Below, piece after piece: positions 18,268 to 28,153 of a stretch of DNA of 64,000 nt. The position numbers were made by a program, and so were the translations under genes. Numbering within the stretch: the first letter of the stretch is position 1; each line of letters starts with the position of its first letter. The notes beneath the pieces are model-generated. The model searched no databases. It saw only the letters and a program-made list of their open reading frames with translations, and was not told the origin of the DNA. This DNA is from Desulfobacteraceae bacterium (GTDB taxonomy: Bacteria; Desulfobacterota; Desulfobacteria; Desulfobacterales; Desulfobacteraceae), in the NCBI GenBank assembly GCA_016743945.1, contig JADGFI010000001.1, forward strand, positions 335,901-399,900, given 5' to 3'.

Positions 18268-18897
18268 ATGAAAGATATACAAAGAATCTCACCGGTTGTA
18301 TTTAAGAGCACCCCTTTAAAAACTGAAAAAAGGGACAACTGGGAAGTGGTTAGGGAATACAGTAAAGAGGGTAACGGACCATTTCTGGTTGACCTGAGCC
18401 ACAGGCCAAGGTTTGATTTGCAGTATTCCAATCTTGCTGCCATTAAGCCATTTGGAATGGATGTTCCTCAGATACCGGGCAACTGCACCCTTGAAAAGGG
18501 AGTTCTTGCCAATCGGATGAACGGCACCCAGGTGTCATTGTACGATCTGGCCGGTGACGTCACCATGCCCGATGAAATCGGGTATACCGATGTTACAGAA
18601 TCTACGGTTTGTGTCGGATTGATCGGGAAACAGGTGTTTTCAATTTGTGAAAAACTGACCTCGCTTGATTTTATGGATCCCCAGAGAAAGGCACCCTTTC
18701 TTTTCCAGGGTCCTTTTTCCCATGTGCCCTGTCAGATTGTGACTCTGAGCCGTGAAGGTGACAAGACAGGAATAATTTTGACCTGCTCCAGGGGATATGG
18801 AAGGGATATGATCCACGCCATTCTTGATGCAGGAGAAGAGTTCGGATTGTCCCCCGCAGGAGAGGCCAGGGCGACAAATTGGTTTAACACTTTATAA
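18268..18897 (+). CDS. soxG: Sarcosine oxidase-type gamma subunit
   Basis: 209 residues, fourth gene of soxBDAG, starting 10 bases after soxA. SoxG subunits are GcvT/YgfZ-like folds without known catalytic residues that complete the tetramer. Here the weakly conserved pattern is visible in L-S-H-R-P-R-F-D-L (about 48-57), S-L-Y-D-L-A-G-D-V near 90 and the C-terminal C-S-R-G-Y-G-R-D-M. Identification rests mainly on gene order plus these patterns. The gene is convergent with the SIS protein gene. An AT-only hairpin (AAAAAAGAA ... TTCTTTTTT, about 18948-18970) between the two stops may terminate both. Confidence 0.8.
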   Translation: MKDIQRISPVVFKSTPLKTEKRDNWEVVREYSKEGNGPFLVDLSHRPRFDLQYSNLAAIKPFGMDVPQIPGNCTLEKGVLANRMNGTQVSLYDLAGDVTMPDEIGYTDVTESTVCVGLIGKQVFSICEKLTSLDFMDPQRKAPFLFQGPFSHVPCQIVTLSREGDKTGIILTCSRGYGRDMIHAILDAGEEFGLSPAGEARATNWFNTL

Positions 18898-18985
18898 GAA
18901 TTTACAAAATAATCGTAAAAGAACCGGCATGGCCGGAGATTCACATAAAAAAAGAATACCTTCTTTTTTACCTCATTTTTTAGAA

Positions 18986-21900
18986 CTATTGATCCAGAGA
19001 CTTTAAAGCAGAACCAATGATATTGATTATTACAGGAAGAATATAATCCGACATCACCTCTATCTGTGTACCCTGAACCTTTATTCCCGGGACAAGGACG
19101 ATATGGCTTAAAGGATATTTTTTCAGGGTTGATAATTTTGCATCTGCTGAAAATCCTTCCTGGGCGATAATGACAAGTCGTGCATACCGGCTTCCGAATG
19201 TGGCCAGTTCGTCCAGGGCTGAATCAAAATAGGTTTCACTGGTAGCATCAATAATGACAAGGCAGTCCCGGTCTTTGTTAAAATCTTGTTTTAGCACCGG
19301 CAGGTACCATTTATCTTCAAATATGAACGGCAGGACCGAATCCGTTTGAAAAGGCATGGATGGTTTCTGAAGAAATACATCTACAGATTCACCCCCCAGG
19401 TAACGATTCTCCCATGCACAAATATCTTTTTGGGAATAGCACGCTTCCATTAAATTCCTTGGTTCAAGCTTTATATATTTTTCATTTACCAGTGGATCCA
19501 CCATAACCAGATGGGAATATGTGCTGATACCAAAGGTTTCACTCTCAAATTTCTGGGTTTTATGTTCCCGGAATCCATTTTTCCAAAAAATGCAATTTCC
19601 TCGAAGGCTGGTGATAAAAAGTCTTTTTTTATAGGCCTGGTTTTCAATTATCACCCTTTGAAGGGTCTGTCTTAGTGCCGGGTCCCCTAAAACGGTGTTC
19701 ACTGCTGGCAAAAACAATTTAAAATGATCATTTATCTGCTGGCAACGTTTTGGGAACTGATAGGACATGACCTTTGAAAAAAACAGGGACAACGCAAAAT
19801 AAACCTGTTCATATGGACAGGATAAATCCGGGTCCGCAAAAACATACGTGCCAAAAGAACCTGAAAATGCCTGGTATGCCGTTCCCTCTTTTTCAGGACC
19901 GATCAAGAGTAAATTTTTATGGGTATACTGGGACACGGCTGATAATGTTTCTTTATCCGGGGGCTCCGAGGCCACTGCTACCACAAGGCTGTCCTCTGTA
20001 CTGACCCCTTTTAATTTTTCCGGGAATTCAACTTGCAGCGGGGTATTAAAAAACAACTCCCACAACCGGATAAAATTCCGGCATCCGGCTTCAGCCTGCT
20101 TATCCAAAGGCACAAAGATGATGATCCCGTCTTCTTCCAGATGTTTAAATATCAATGTTGATACGGTTTCCAGACAGTCTTTAGTTGGGGGGGTAAACAG
20201 GGTTGAAAAGGGGTCAGGGTCATGGAAACCAGCACATAGTTTTATTAAATCCGAGTAATATTTTTTTTCTATGTCATTGCGGGATAGGGTGATCCAGCAA
20301 GGTGTGGCAGCCTGTGACAGCAAAGATTCCGGCAAACCCGTGAAAACCTTATTTTTTATATCCATGTCATCTAAAATATCTGAAACAGACCTGTCATTAA
20401 TGCCTTTTGTCCTGCCGGCCGTAACAGACTTGGCCATATTTCTCGGCATTTGATCGGAAAGCCTGCCCCGGGCCAATCCAAAATAAAATCCAAATAAAAA
20501 CATGAAAGGAAGGTCAATAAAAGGCTGGAAATAATCGGGCAATTTGGGCAGGAATACTGCCTTTTCGGCATATTTTTGAATTTCCTTTGTTTCCCGGTTT
20601 TGGGTGCTTACGGCAAAAAAACGTTTCCCGGCTTTATGAAGGGCTTCCATGAAATCCACCCCTTTATCCAGGCGCCGGGTATTGGTGGCATTTACAAGAA
20701 GCAGGTCATCATCGGTCAGGGGCGTTTGAATAAAATTGTCCAGTTCAGAATAGTCAATGGCATTTCCCATGGAAGTCCAGGCATTCAATTCAAGGTTTAA
20801 GGCCCCCATTTTTGCAGACCCGATATCATGGAGGGCATCTATGATATAGTGGAGACTGGCATTTGGGGTCTTTATTGTTACTTCCTTGCAGAATTCAACC
20901 ACTTGCTCATCAACTAACAAGGTATCAATATTTTCAGAGATTTTTTCCATTTCTAACACAAGCCCTGCTACTTTTTCCTCCGTTTCAGAGGTTAACCCGC
21001 AAATATAAAGGCAGAAAAGATCCAAGGTAAGCAGCATGCATATAGCGCTTTTAAGTGCCGCCACACTAACCTCTTCTCCACTAAAAACTGGAATGATGCC
21101 TGCACTTTTCCTGACAATAAGGGCCATGTCTGAAAACGGTTTTTCCGTAATCCCCACCATGAGAATATTTTTCTTGAGGAGCCCTGATGCAAAATCAATC
21201 ATATCTGAGGTGGTACCGGACCATGAAATCATGACCACCAGGTCCCTGTCCGGATTAATGGAATTTTCAACCGTATCAAAGTCCAGGGGAGTGGCTACAA
21301 TGATGTTGATCCCGGTAAGAAACTGTTCCATGGTTTTTTCAACAATCTCTGCAAGAAGGTAGCTGAATCCGGTGCTGACAAGGATGATCCGGTTCAATGA
21401 AGCAAGTTTTGCTCCGAATCGCCTTTCCAGCAGGCGTTTTTTGATATCCAGCTTGGGTATATGACGGTCCGGGCAGGTATACCGGTTCAATACATCTGTT
21501 ATTAAGCCGGGTATTTCGAATAAATGTTCTTCATAAAAGGTTTTTCCAAAATCTTTTTTAAAGCTAATGGGGGTCAGATAGGTCTGCTCAGGCTGGATAT
21601 CGGTTCTGATCTTTCCTGAAAAATCCCGGATTTTAAGTTTTCGTAAGACAGTGTCTGTTCCTGCTTTTGTTTGGATTGTGGCAAATATCCGTTCCTGGTC
21701 AAGGGCGTAAATATCAACCAGGAACGGTGCCAGAATGGACATTTTCTCCCGTCTGAACCAGGATTCCCGCGTGTTGGAATCATCATCAAAAAAAAATCCG
21801 GGCTCCACGATCACTGATTTCTTTGAATAGGTTTTCATCAGTTCCTGAAGTTTAATAGTCGCGGACCGGATCAAAATTTGTGAAAAAAGGCCCAGGGCGG

Positions 21901-23530
21901 CATTGATATCCGACACCACCATAAAGTCTGATGTGTCCGGCCTTTTTACAATATATAACGGCCGTTTGTGGGCGGCAATAAAGAGGCGGTCAGTTGTGAC
22001 TATGCTGATCCCGCAAACGGAAAACTGCCCGCCTGACCTTATCATGGCTTCCATTGCCTGTATAAATGACAGCTCATCAATATCATGTATACTCTTGTTG
22101 TTAAGATTCTTGAAAATTCCATAATCAATGGACTGGCTGCACACGGAGACATCCTCAAGTCCAAGATGGTGTTGTTTTTCAATCACCTTGTACCGCTGGC
22201 TTGCCATATACGCAGTATCAAAATAATATCCCCAGAGCATGACAAATAATTCAGTTGAATTATTACTTCTCAAATCGATTTTTGCCACCTGGGTAAGGTA
22301 ATTCTTGATCCTTGATTCAATATCAGAGCTAAATTGACCATTTAGTACCACTGCCCTTCTTTTTTTATCATCTATAAAAGGGTGGGCGTTGCGAACAGAG
22401 ATAGATGACTGAATGGCCCATCGGCCCTGGGCAATCACCGGCTGGACCATGTATTTAAGCAGCAGAGGATGTGAACGGCCTGGAATGTGGCCTGGCAACA
22501 GAGGGATTTTTTTACCTTTTTCAAGCATGTTTTTCATATAGACTTGTGTCTGAAAATAGGCCAGTGCAGAAGCGGCTGCAATTCCATAGACATTATAAAG
22601 TTTCTCTGTTCTGTATAGCGTCCGCCAGTGCACCGGAGGAGTGGCTTTGTTCATGGTCCAGAAATTTTCAAATATAAGCTGAACCCTGTCATCTATTTCA
22701 GGATTGTGGATACTGGTCGCCAAAACTGAACTGTCAATACTTCGAAACAGGTTTGTAATGCCGTCGGTGGTATAATCCGAGGGTATCGTCACCACGACAT
22801 CTTTTATGTATTGCCAGGCATATTTTCTGGCATAGGGATTTTTCTGTCCGGGGTTATAGGCCATCCGTCTTGGCTGGACAGGGTTTTCATAATATGCATA
22901 CCGGTCAAAAATCAGTTTAAATTCATGAAAAAGATCACTTTCTTCAATCGGTGCAGGCATGTTGTCCCGCCGATTGCAAACCTGCGCTTCAAATCCCATC
23001 CGCATGAGTTTTTCCACGACCGTCACAGGAAGATCAAAGTCGTCAACAAGGCAGTCGATGGTGGCCTTAAACTTTTTGGGAGAATCAATCTTAAAATATT
23101 CCTGAATTTGAGGGTTCCCTGCCGTCCCCGGTTCCACCTGCAAAACATTTTTCGTGTCAGTCAAGTCAGACCATCTCGGGAAGGGCCTAATTCCAACAGA
23201 TTTTTTTTGATTTTTCTGGGGCAAAAAGCCTTCAAGGGCAAGTAGCTTTTTCTGATTCTGGGCCATAAAATCAGAACTTTTGTGAGAGGCTTCATCCATG
23301 ATTGATACGACCCTGAGTTCTCCTTCATCAAAAACAGGGAAGGTCATGAGCCGGTCAATGAGATTGTCCACAGACCCCAGCTCCCGCCGGATTTTAAGCG
23401 TTTCAAGGTCGCTTCCGATCAGGCCGATACCGGTGCTGTCAGGCGCCCTGTAAATGATGGCCCACATTCCGGTCAACACCCGGTTCACCCTATTTTCCGC
23501 ATCCCCAAAATATACAACGATACCACACAT
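18986..23530 (-). CDS. Giant class II glutamine amidotransferase / multi-SIS protein
   Basis: 1514 residues from the ATG at 23530, chosen because it places Cys directly after Met (M-C-G-I-V-V-Y-F-G), as class II amidotransferases require, and GGGGAG precedes it. GlmS-like blocks R-A-P-D-S-T-G-I-G (about 30), R-W-A (about 370), N-A-H-P-F, N-G-Q-F and V-V-S-D-I are recognisable. About 300 extra residues separate the first two, and the usual T-D-T-E is N-S-T-E. SIS domains follow: one near 710-830 with S-W-S-G-T-T-S-D-M, one near 930-1050, and a weaker pair to the end. GlmS itself is about 610 residues. The substrate is unknown. It is the last gene of the methyltransferase operon. Confidence 0.75.
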   Translation of the reverse strand: MCGIVVYFGDAENRVNRVLTGMWAIIYRAPDSTGIGLIGSDLETLKIRRELGSVDNLIDRLMTFPVFDEGELRVVSIMDEASHKSSDFMAQNQKKLLALEGFLPQKNQKKSVGIRPFPRWSDLTDTKNVLQVEPGTAGNPQIQEYFKIDSPKKFKATIDCLVDDFDLPVTVVEKLMRMGFEAQVCNRRDNMPAPIEESDLFHEFKLIFDRYAYYENPVQPRRMAYNPGQKNPYARKYAWQYIKDVVVTIPSDYTTDGITNLFRSIDSSVLATSIHNPEIDDRVQLIFENFWTMNKATPPVHWRTLYRTEKLYNVYGIAAASALAYFQTQVYMKNMLEKGKKIPLLPGHIPGRSHPLLLKYMVQPVIAQGRWAIQSSISVRNAHPFIDDKKRRAVVLNGQFSSDIESRIKNYLTQVAKIDLRSNNSTELFVMLWGYYFDTAYMASQRYKVIEKQHHLGLEDVSVCSQSIDYGIFKNLNNKSIHDIDELSFIQAMEAMIRSGGQFSVCGISIVTTDRLFIAAHKRPLYIVKRPDTSDFMVVSDINAALGLFSQILIRSATIKLQELMKTYSKKSVIVEPGFFFDDDSNTRESWFRREKMSILAPFLVDIYALDQERIFATIQTKAGTDTVLRKLKIRDFSGKIRTDIQPEQTYLTPISFKKDFGKTFYEEHLFEIPGLITDVLNRYTCPDRHIPKLDIKKRLLERRFGAKLASLNRIILVSTGFSYLLAEIVEKTMEQFLTGINIIVATPLDFDTVENSINPDRDLVVMISWSGTTSDMIDFASGLLKKNILMVGITEKPFSDMALIVRKSAGIIPVFSGEEVSVAALKSAICMLLTLDLFCLYICGLTSETEEKVAGLVLEMEKISENIDTLLVDEQVVEFCKEVTIKTPNASLHYIIDALHDIGSAKMGALNLELNAWTSMGNAIDYSELDNFIQTPLTDDDLLLVNATNTRRLDKGVDFMEALHKAGKRFFAVSTQNRETKEIQKYAEKAVFLPKLPDYFQPFIDLPFMFLFGFYFGLARGRLSDQMPRNMAKSVTAGRTKGINDRSVSDILDDMDIKNKVFTGLPESLLSQAATPCWITLSRNDIEKKYYSDLIKLCAGFHDPDPFSTLFTPPTKDCLETVSTLIFKHLEEDGIIIFVPLDKQAEAGCRNFIRLWELFFNTPLQVEFPEKLKGVSTEDSLVVAVASEPPDKETLSAVSQYTHKNLLLIGPEKEGTAYQAFSGSFGTYVFADPDLSCPYEQVYFALSLFFSKVMSYQFPKRCQQINDHFKLFLPAVNTVLGDPALRQTLQRVIIENQAYKKRLFITSLRGNCIFWKNGFREHKTQKFESETFGISTYSHLVMVDPLVNEKYIKLEPRNLMEACYSQKDICAWENRYLGGESVDVFLQKPSMPFQTDSVLPFIFEDKWYLPVLKQDFNKDRDCLVIIDATSETYFDSALDELATFGSRYARLVIIAQEGFSADAKLSTLKKYPLSHIVLVPGIKVQGTQIEVMSDYILPVIINIIGSALKSLDQ

Positions 23531-23659
23531 ATCAGAAGGCTCCCCCCCATCTTTTTTGATATTTGGGCAATTCATCATCGATTGAATAATAATCACTTTT
23601 CTGGCTTAACCAGTACCCCATGGTCTCATCAGTCTTGAAAATATTGACCTTTCTGTTCA

Positions 23660-24994
23660 TCAGTCTTCCTTTTGATGGGTGCATAGATTGATAAGCTTGT
23701 CTAAATTTTTCTCTCGGTTAAAATCCATGACCAGGTTTTTAAGGGCGGTTGCATTTGATTTGCCCAGAACCGGGGAAACCAACCATAAAAATTTGTCTTC
23801 AAGTTCCTGATCTGTGGGGAGTGTGGTGTGGAGGTCCCATCTTGCAGACATCACACCTGAAGAAAACAGCTCTCCTGCAGTGGTGGTGATTTCAACTTCG
23901 GATTCAGCCTTTACTGGAAATTCTTTTTGAAATCTTTCCTGGGGAACAATGTTTATTTTATCCATTATTTGTTGGATATCCTTATCAAAGAGCCTTGGCG
24001 CAAGCACCTGTCTTGGACCCACTTCCTTGTCCAGCAGTGCTGCAGCAATGGGAAAAGCAATATTATACTGGGCTTCTTCGGTATTTTTAGGATAATCGCA
24101 ACTTAGGGCGGCAGATTCTTTAAAGGTGAACACCTTGATCGTTTTAATATTATCGATATCAAGGGTATTTTCACCCATGATTTTTAAGGCACCATCCACC
24201 CCGGGCTGAGCCCAGCGGCAACAGGAGTAGGGTTTGAAATAGAGATTCATCATTTCATAGGAATGGCCCAGGGAGTTAATCCACTCTGTTTTCGGGGAAT
24301 CATCAAAAATCGGATTGATTCCGGTAAAGCCATCGTTTGCCATCAAAGCAGACATGACGGCCACCATGCTCCCCCAGCCGATACTGTCTTTTCCCATACC
24401 GGGGAATTCAATGCACTTCATCATGGGGGCAATGGGGGCATGATATTCGGCTGTTCCCAGGGCATTCAAAAGTTTTTCGGGTGACAGGCCCATAAGTTTT
24501 CCCGCAACCGCCGCCCCCCCGATGGCCCCCCAGCTTCCTGAAGAATGGTAGGTTTCGTAGGTTGCATGCCGGATCAGACCCGCACGAATTCCCACTTCAT
24601 ATCCAACCACCAGGGCGGTCAAAAATTTTTCCCCGGTCACCTCGGGTGTCATTTCTCCTATCGCCAGAGCCACAGGCAGCACACAGGCACCCGGGTGGCC
24701 CATTGTAGGCCTATAACCGTCATCAATATCCAGTGCATTATTGGCAAATCCGTTGACCAGAGCCGCACCGGAAGCCGATAACTTGCTCCCCTTGACCAGT
24801 ACGCTGGATTCATTTCCCCTAAACTGGGCATCGGCAAAACAAGTCATCAGGTCTGCCACGGGGGTCTTATGCCCAGCAATCAGAGCACCCAAGGTATCTA
24901 AAAAACACCGTTTTGATTGATGCCTAACCATTTCGGGTAATTGAGACCAATCTGCTTTAATTATGAAATTTATTAGATAGTCATTGTTTTCCAT
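23660..24994 (-). CDS. MmgE/PrpD family protein
   Basis: 444 residues, the usual length. Family patterns visible are C-F-L-D-T-L-G-A-L-I-A-G-H (about 30-42), G-F-A-N-N-A-L-D-I-D-D-G-Y-R near 85-98, G-H-P-G-A-C-V-L-P-V-A-L-A, G-L-S-P-E-K-L-L-N-A-L-G-T-A and K-P-Y-S-C-C-R-W near 255. Characterised members are 2-methylcitrate dehydratase, cis-aconitate decarboxylase and iminodisuccinate epimerase, all acting beside a carboxylate. What it does in a methyltransferase operon is not known; it could handle the demethylated product. It lies between the methyl-THF transferase (51-base gap) and the giant SIS gene. The start is the ATG after AGAAAAGGTAAC. Confidence 0.85.
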   Translation of the reverse strand: MENNDYLINFIIKADWSQLPEMVRHQSKRCFLDTLGALIAGHKTPVADLMTCFADAQFRGNESSVLVKGSKLSASGAALVNGFANNALDIDDGYRPTMGHPGACVLPVALAIGEMTPEVTGEKFLTALVVGYEVGIRAGLIRHATYETYHSSGSWGAIGGAAVAGKLMGLSPEKLLNALGTAEYHAPIAPMMKCIEFPGMGKDSIGWGSMVAVMSALMANDGFTGINPIFDDSPKTEWINSLGHSYEMMNLYFKPYSCCRWAQPGVDGALKIMGENTLDIDNIKTIKVFTFKESAALSCDYPKNTEEAQYNIAFPIAAALLDKEVGPRQVLAPRLFDKDIQQIMDKINIVPQERFQKEFPVKAESEVEITTTAGELFSSGVMSARWDLHTTLPTDQELEDKFLWLVSPVLGKSNATALKNLVMDFNREKNLDKLINLCTHQKED

Positions 24995-25045
24995 GTTACC
25001 TTTTCTCCATTGCCATGGATTTTAATTACCCTATTTTTGAGGTGA

Positions 25046-25846
25046 TCAGGATTCAATCATACCGGAGCGAACCCCTTTTAGGTATCCCATGCAAAAATTA
25101 TCTTTGCCAAGTAACATATCAGCGGTCCTTATGGTGGCCATGATCTTGGAATCCAAGGGGTCGATAATGGCTGAATCCATCCCCGCAGTCATCATCAGTG
25201 AGACAAAGGTCCGGTTAATGATTTTGCGCTGGGGAAGGCCATAGGAAATATTGGACAACCCCCCTGTGATGTGGGCTTCTGGAAAACGTGTTTTGATGGC
25301 CCAAACCGCATCAAGGACCATCATGCCTTTGTTGACGTCGGTGGAAATTGGCTGAACCAGGGGGTCAATATAAATAGAGGTTGTTGGAATACCTATCTTG
25401 TTGAGTTCTTCCACCAGGGTTATGGCACGGTTCACGATATCATCGGAAGCGGCAGGCATGCCAGAATCATCCATGCAAAGTGCGATAACCTTACATTCTT
25501 TTCCGGAAAGAAATGGCATCATGGCATCAAAACGATCTTTTTCCAGTGAAATGGAGTTAATCATAGGTGTATTTTTAACCATCTGGAAAGCCATTTCCAG
25601 GATGGCCGGATCCGGGCTGTCCAGGGTCAGTGGTATCGTTGCAATTGGCTGTATGGTGTTAATAAGCCAACGCATGTCTTTTTCTTCATGGCCGATGCGG
25701 GCCCCAGCATTGACATCAATGTAGTTGGCCCCGGCATCCTGCTGTTTTTTTACATCCTCAATGATATACGCCACATCCCGATCAGCCACGGCAGCCTGGA
25801 CAAGTTTCCTGGAGGTATTAATCCTCTCTCCGATTACTTCAAACAT
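25046..25846 (-). CDS. Methylcorrinoid:tetrahydrofolate methyltransferase (MtgA/AcsE-like)
   Basis: 266 residues forming a pterin-binding (dihydropteroate-synthase-like) TIM barrel. Visible blocks are I-G-E-R-I-N-T-S, G-A-N-Y-I-D-V-N-A-G, L-T-L-D-S-P-D-P, N-S-I-S-L-E, I-Y-I-D-P-L-V-Q-P and G-G-L-S-N-I-S-Y-G-L-P. By family knowledge it moves the methyl group from the methylated corrinoid protein to THF, giving 5-methyl-THF. I use ATG 25846, preceded by AGAGAGGAAAAAAT and 16 bases after the corrinoid gene stop; the longer open frame would run into that gene. Third gene of the operon. Confidence 0.9.
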   Translation of the reverse strand: MFEVIGERINTSRKLVQAAVADRDVAYIIEDVKKQQDAGANYIDVNAGARIGHEEKDMRWLINTIQPIATIPLTLDSPDPAILEMAFQMVKNTPMINSISLEKDRFDAMMPFLSGKECKVIALCMDDSGMPAASDDIVNRAITLVEELNKIGIPTTSIYIDPLVQPISTDVNKGMMVLDAVWAIKTRFPEAHITGGLSNISYGLPQRKIINRTFVSLMMTAGMDSAIIDPLDSKIMATIRTADMLLGKDNFCMGYLKGVRSGMIES

Positions 25847-25862
25847 ATTTTTTCCTCTCTGT

Positions 25863-26495
25863 TTAAGCAGCCAGGCTCTTTGCCAGTTTTGAAGCAGCCC
25901 CTGCATCAGCAGCAAATCCGTCAGCACCAATTTCATCGGCAAATGCCTGGGTCACAGGGGCACCGCCCACCAGAATTTTAACCTGATCCCGCAGGCCGCT
26001 TTCCATAATGGCGTCCACGGTTTGTTTCATCATGGGCATGGTGGTGGTCAAGAGTGCCGACAAGCAGACAATCTGGGCATTTTTTTTCTTGATCTGGGCC
26101 ACAAAATTTTCCGGGGCGATATCCACGCCAAGGTTGTGAACCTCCATGCCAGCGCTTTCCATCATCATGGCCACCAGGTTTTTGCCGATGTCATGGAGAT
26201 CTCCCTTGACCGTGCCGATGAGAACGGTGGCACCGGTGACGGACTCTCCTTCTCCCAGCAGGGGTTTTAACACGGCTACGCACTCTCCCATGGCCTTGGC
26301 AGCCATAAGAACTTCGGGGATGAACATGTCACCGTTTTCCATTTTTTCACCCACAATATCCATGCCGGCGATGAGGCCATTGTTAAGGATATCGCTGGCT
26401 GCTATGCCTTCTGAAATGGCAGTATTTACAAGTTGTGTCACTCGGGCTGTATCACAGGCAACCAAGGCATCTATCATTGAATTGAAATCAGTCAT
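25863..26495 (-). CDS. Corrinoid protein (MtgC/MttC-like)
   Basis: 210 residues. An N-terminal helical cap (about 1-85, with the E-V-L-M-A-A-K-A-M region) precedes a B12-binding Rossmann domain. The cobalt-ligating motif D-L-H101-D-I-G-K-N is intact, followed by S-A-L-L-T-T-T and V-G-G-A-P-V for the cofactor tail. It carries the methyl group as methylcob(III)alamin between the MttB-family protein and the THF transferase. Such proteins need a RamA-type reductive activator, which is not in this window. It lies 65 bases downstream of the methyltransferase gene. Confidence 0.93.
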   Translation of the reverse strand: MTDFNSMIDALVACDTARVTQLVNTAISEGIAASDILNNGLIAGMDIVGEKMENGDMFIPEVLMAAKAMGECVAVLKPLLGEGESVTGATVLIGTVKGDLHDIGKNLVAMMMESAGMEVHNLGVDIAPENFVAQIKKKNAQIVCLSALLTTTMPMMKQTVDAIMESGLRDQVKILVGGAPVTQAFADEIGADGFAADAGAASKLAKSLAA

Positions 26496-26560
26496 GATGT
26501 TGTTCCTTCTTTTAATAGTATCTTACAATATAATTGAATTGTCTGTTTTTTTTACCGACA

Positions 26561-28012
26561 CTATAGCAATATGTTAAATTTTTCTTTTATCGCCTTATCA
26601 ATATCTTCGGGTATGCAAGACAAATGAGGCGTTTCAAGTAGTTTTTTTGCAATGTATAGCGCCCTTTGACGGGTATCAAGGCTGCCATCTTTGACCCATT
26701 TTTCCCGGCTTTTCCTGTCGGTAACCCCATTGCCGTCATAATATTCTTTTCTCATATGGGCCATGGTATGGGGAGATGTCATGAAATTACCGCCAGGACC
26801 CACGGCATCAATAACTTCCAGTGCCAGGTGCTCGGCGTCCACATCAATCCCCTTGAGAACCTTGCAGCAGTTTCCGATGATTTCATCATCAATGACAAAC
26901 TGCTCATGGGCAATGGTGAGCATGGATTCAAGCATGCCGGCACTGTGATGAATAAAATTTGAGCCCCCCATGGAGGCAAGTACTGCGGTCAAGGCTTTTT
27001 CAAATCCTGCCTGGGCATCCGGAACCTTGGAATCGGTGAGTCCAGATGAATTGTAATTGGGCACTTTTATATGATGTGCCAATTGGTGGATGGCAGCATT
27101 CATCATGCCACATTCCACGGCACCGCCTGAGTATCCCATGGTTTTGAGATTTGCCATACCCGGAATCCCACCATAAAGCAGAGGAGCACCTGGATTGGTC
27201 AGTTGGCAGATGGTGATACCGGCAAGCTGCTCGGCATGGATCTGGGCCAGGGTGCCGGCCATGGTCAGAGGAGATGTCGATCCGGCCATGGGCGCGCATG
27301 AAAGTGCAACCGGGATGCGGTTGCGGTTTGCTTCCTGCATGATAAGCGTGGATTGGGTACACAATTTTAAAGGACTGATAGCAAAGGATGTAATGACTGA
27401 GATAAAGGGTCTTTCCTGGAGTTTTTCCAGGCTGCCGGCAATCATGGCTGCCATTTTAATGACATTTTGAAGCCCTTGTTCATCATTCACACCAGACATG
27501 ACATGCTTGGAAGATCCGGAAAGACAGGTGTAAAACATATTAATATCATAATCTGCTTTTTTAATGTCCGTTGGAATACAGGGACGAACCAGAAAATGGA
27601 TGTTATCCAGCTGGTCCACAAGCCGTGACACATCATAGAGATCTTTAAGCGTTGTGGACCGGACCAACCCTGTCTCCGGATCCAGAATTTTGATGGCTGC
27701 ACCCCCGGTCCCAAGATGGACGCGGTTTTCTGTCAAGTGAAGATCGTTTTTGGAATCCTGGCCGCAAAGAATGACTCTTTCAGGTGCTTTTGCCACCTGT
27801 TCCATAATCATGGCCCTAGGAAATATGATATTTTTTTTATCTCTATCAATGGTCGCACCGTTGTCTCCAAGCATTTGAACGGTATTTTCCAGTCCTAGTT
27901 CATAGGTAATCCCTGTTTTTTCAAGAATCTGAAGAGATGCTTGATGAACTATTCCTATCTGTTCCGGTGACAGGGGGCGATATTGGCCGCCCTGTAAGCC
28001 CATTAAATTCAT
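26561..28012 (-). CDS. MttB-family methyltransferase without pyrrolysine (MtgB-like)
   Basis: 483 residues, full family length, uninterrupted: no in-frame amber codon, so it belongs to the non-pyrrolysine branch. Characterised members of that branch act on glycine betaine (MtgB), proline betaine, carnitine or gamma-butyrobetaine. Family blocks include P-L-S-P-E-Q-I, I-L-E-K-T-G-I, H-L-G-T-G-G-A-A-I, S-C-A-P-M-A-G-S-T-S-P, P-L-L-Y-G-G-I-P-G and G-L-T-D-S-K-V-P-D. It should transfer one N-methyl group of a quaternary amine to the corrinoid protein. AAGGAG sits six bases before the ATG. First gene of the five-gene operon; glycine betaine is the favoured substrate given the betaine importer and soxBDAG nearby. 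Confidence 0.9.
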   Translation of the reverse strand: MNLMGLQGGQYRPLSPEQIGIVHQASLQILEKTGITYELGLENTVQMLGDNGATIDRDKKNIIFPRAMIMEQVAKAPERVILCGQDSKNDLHLTENRVHLGTGGAAIKILDPETGLVRSTTLKDLYDVSRLVDQLDNIHFLVRPCIPTDIKKADYDINMFYTCLSGSSKHVMSGVNDEQGLQNVIKMAAMIAGSLEKLQERPFISVITSFAISPLKLCTQSTLIMQEANRNRIPVALSCAPMAGSTSPLTMAGTLAQIHAEQLAGITICQLTNPGAPLLYGGIPGMANLKTMGYSGGAVECGMMNAAIHQLAHHIKVPNYNSSGLTDSKVPDAQAGFEKALTAVLASMGGSNFIHHSAGMLESMLTIAHEQFVIDDEIIGNCCKVLKGIDVDAEHLALEVIDAVGPGGNFMTSPHTMAHMRKEYYDGNGVTDRKSREKWVKDGSLDTRQRALYIAKKLLETPHLSCIPEDIDKAIKEKFNILL

Positions 28013-28153
28013 GACAATCTCCTTGCTAAGTTATTTTATATCATTCCAAAAGTTTCAAAATAATTTTCAGACGAACTTAAAAAAACTTTGGCTGAATTTT
28101 ATTTTGATTCAAAGTTTAAATGACATGATCTTAATTGTCTGTCAAGAAAAATG

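Noticed and set aside
26561..28012. Pyrrolysine in the MttB-family gene
   Set aside because: The frame has no internal TAG, so it is the non-pyrrolysine type.
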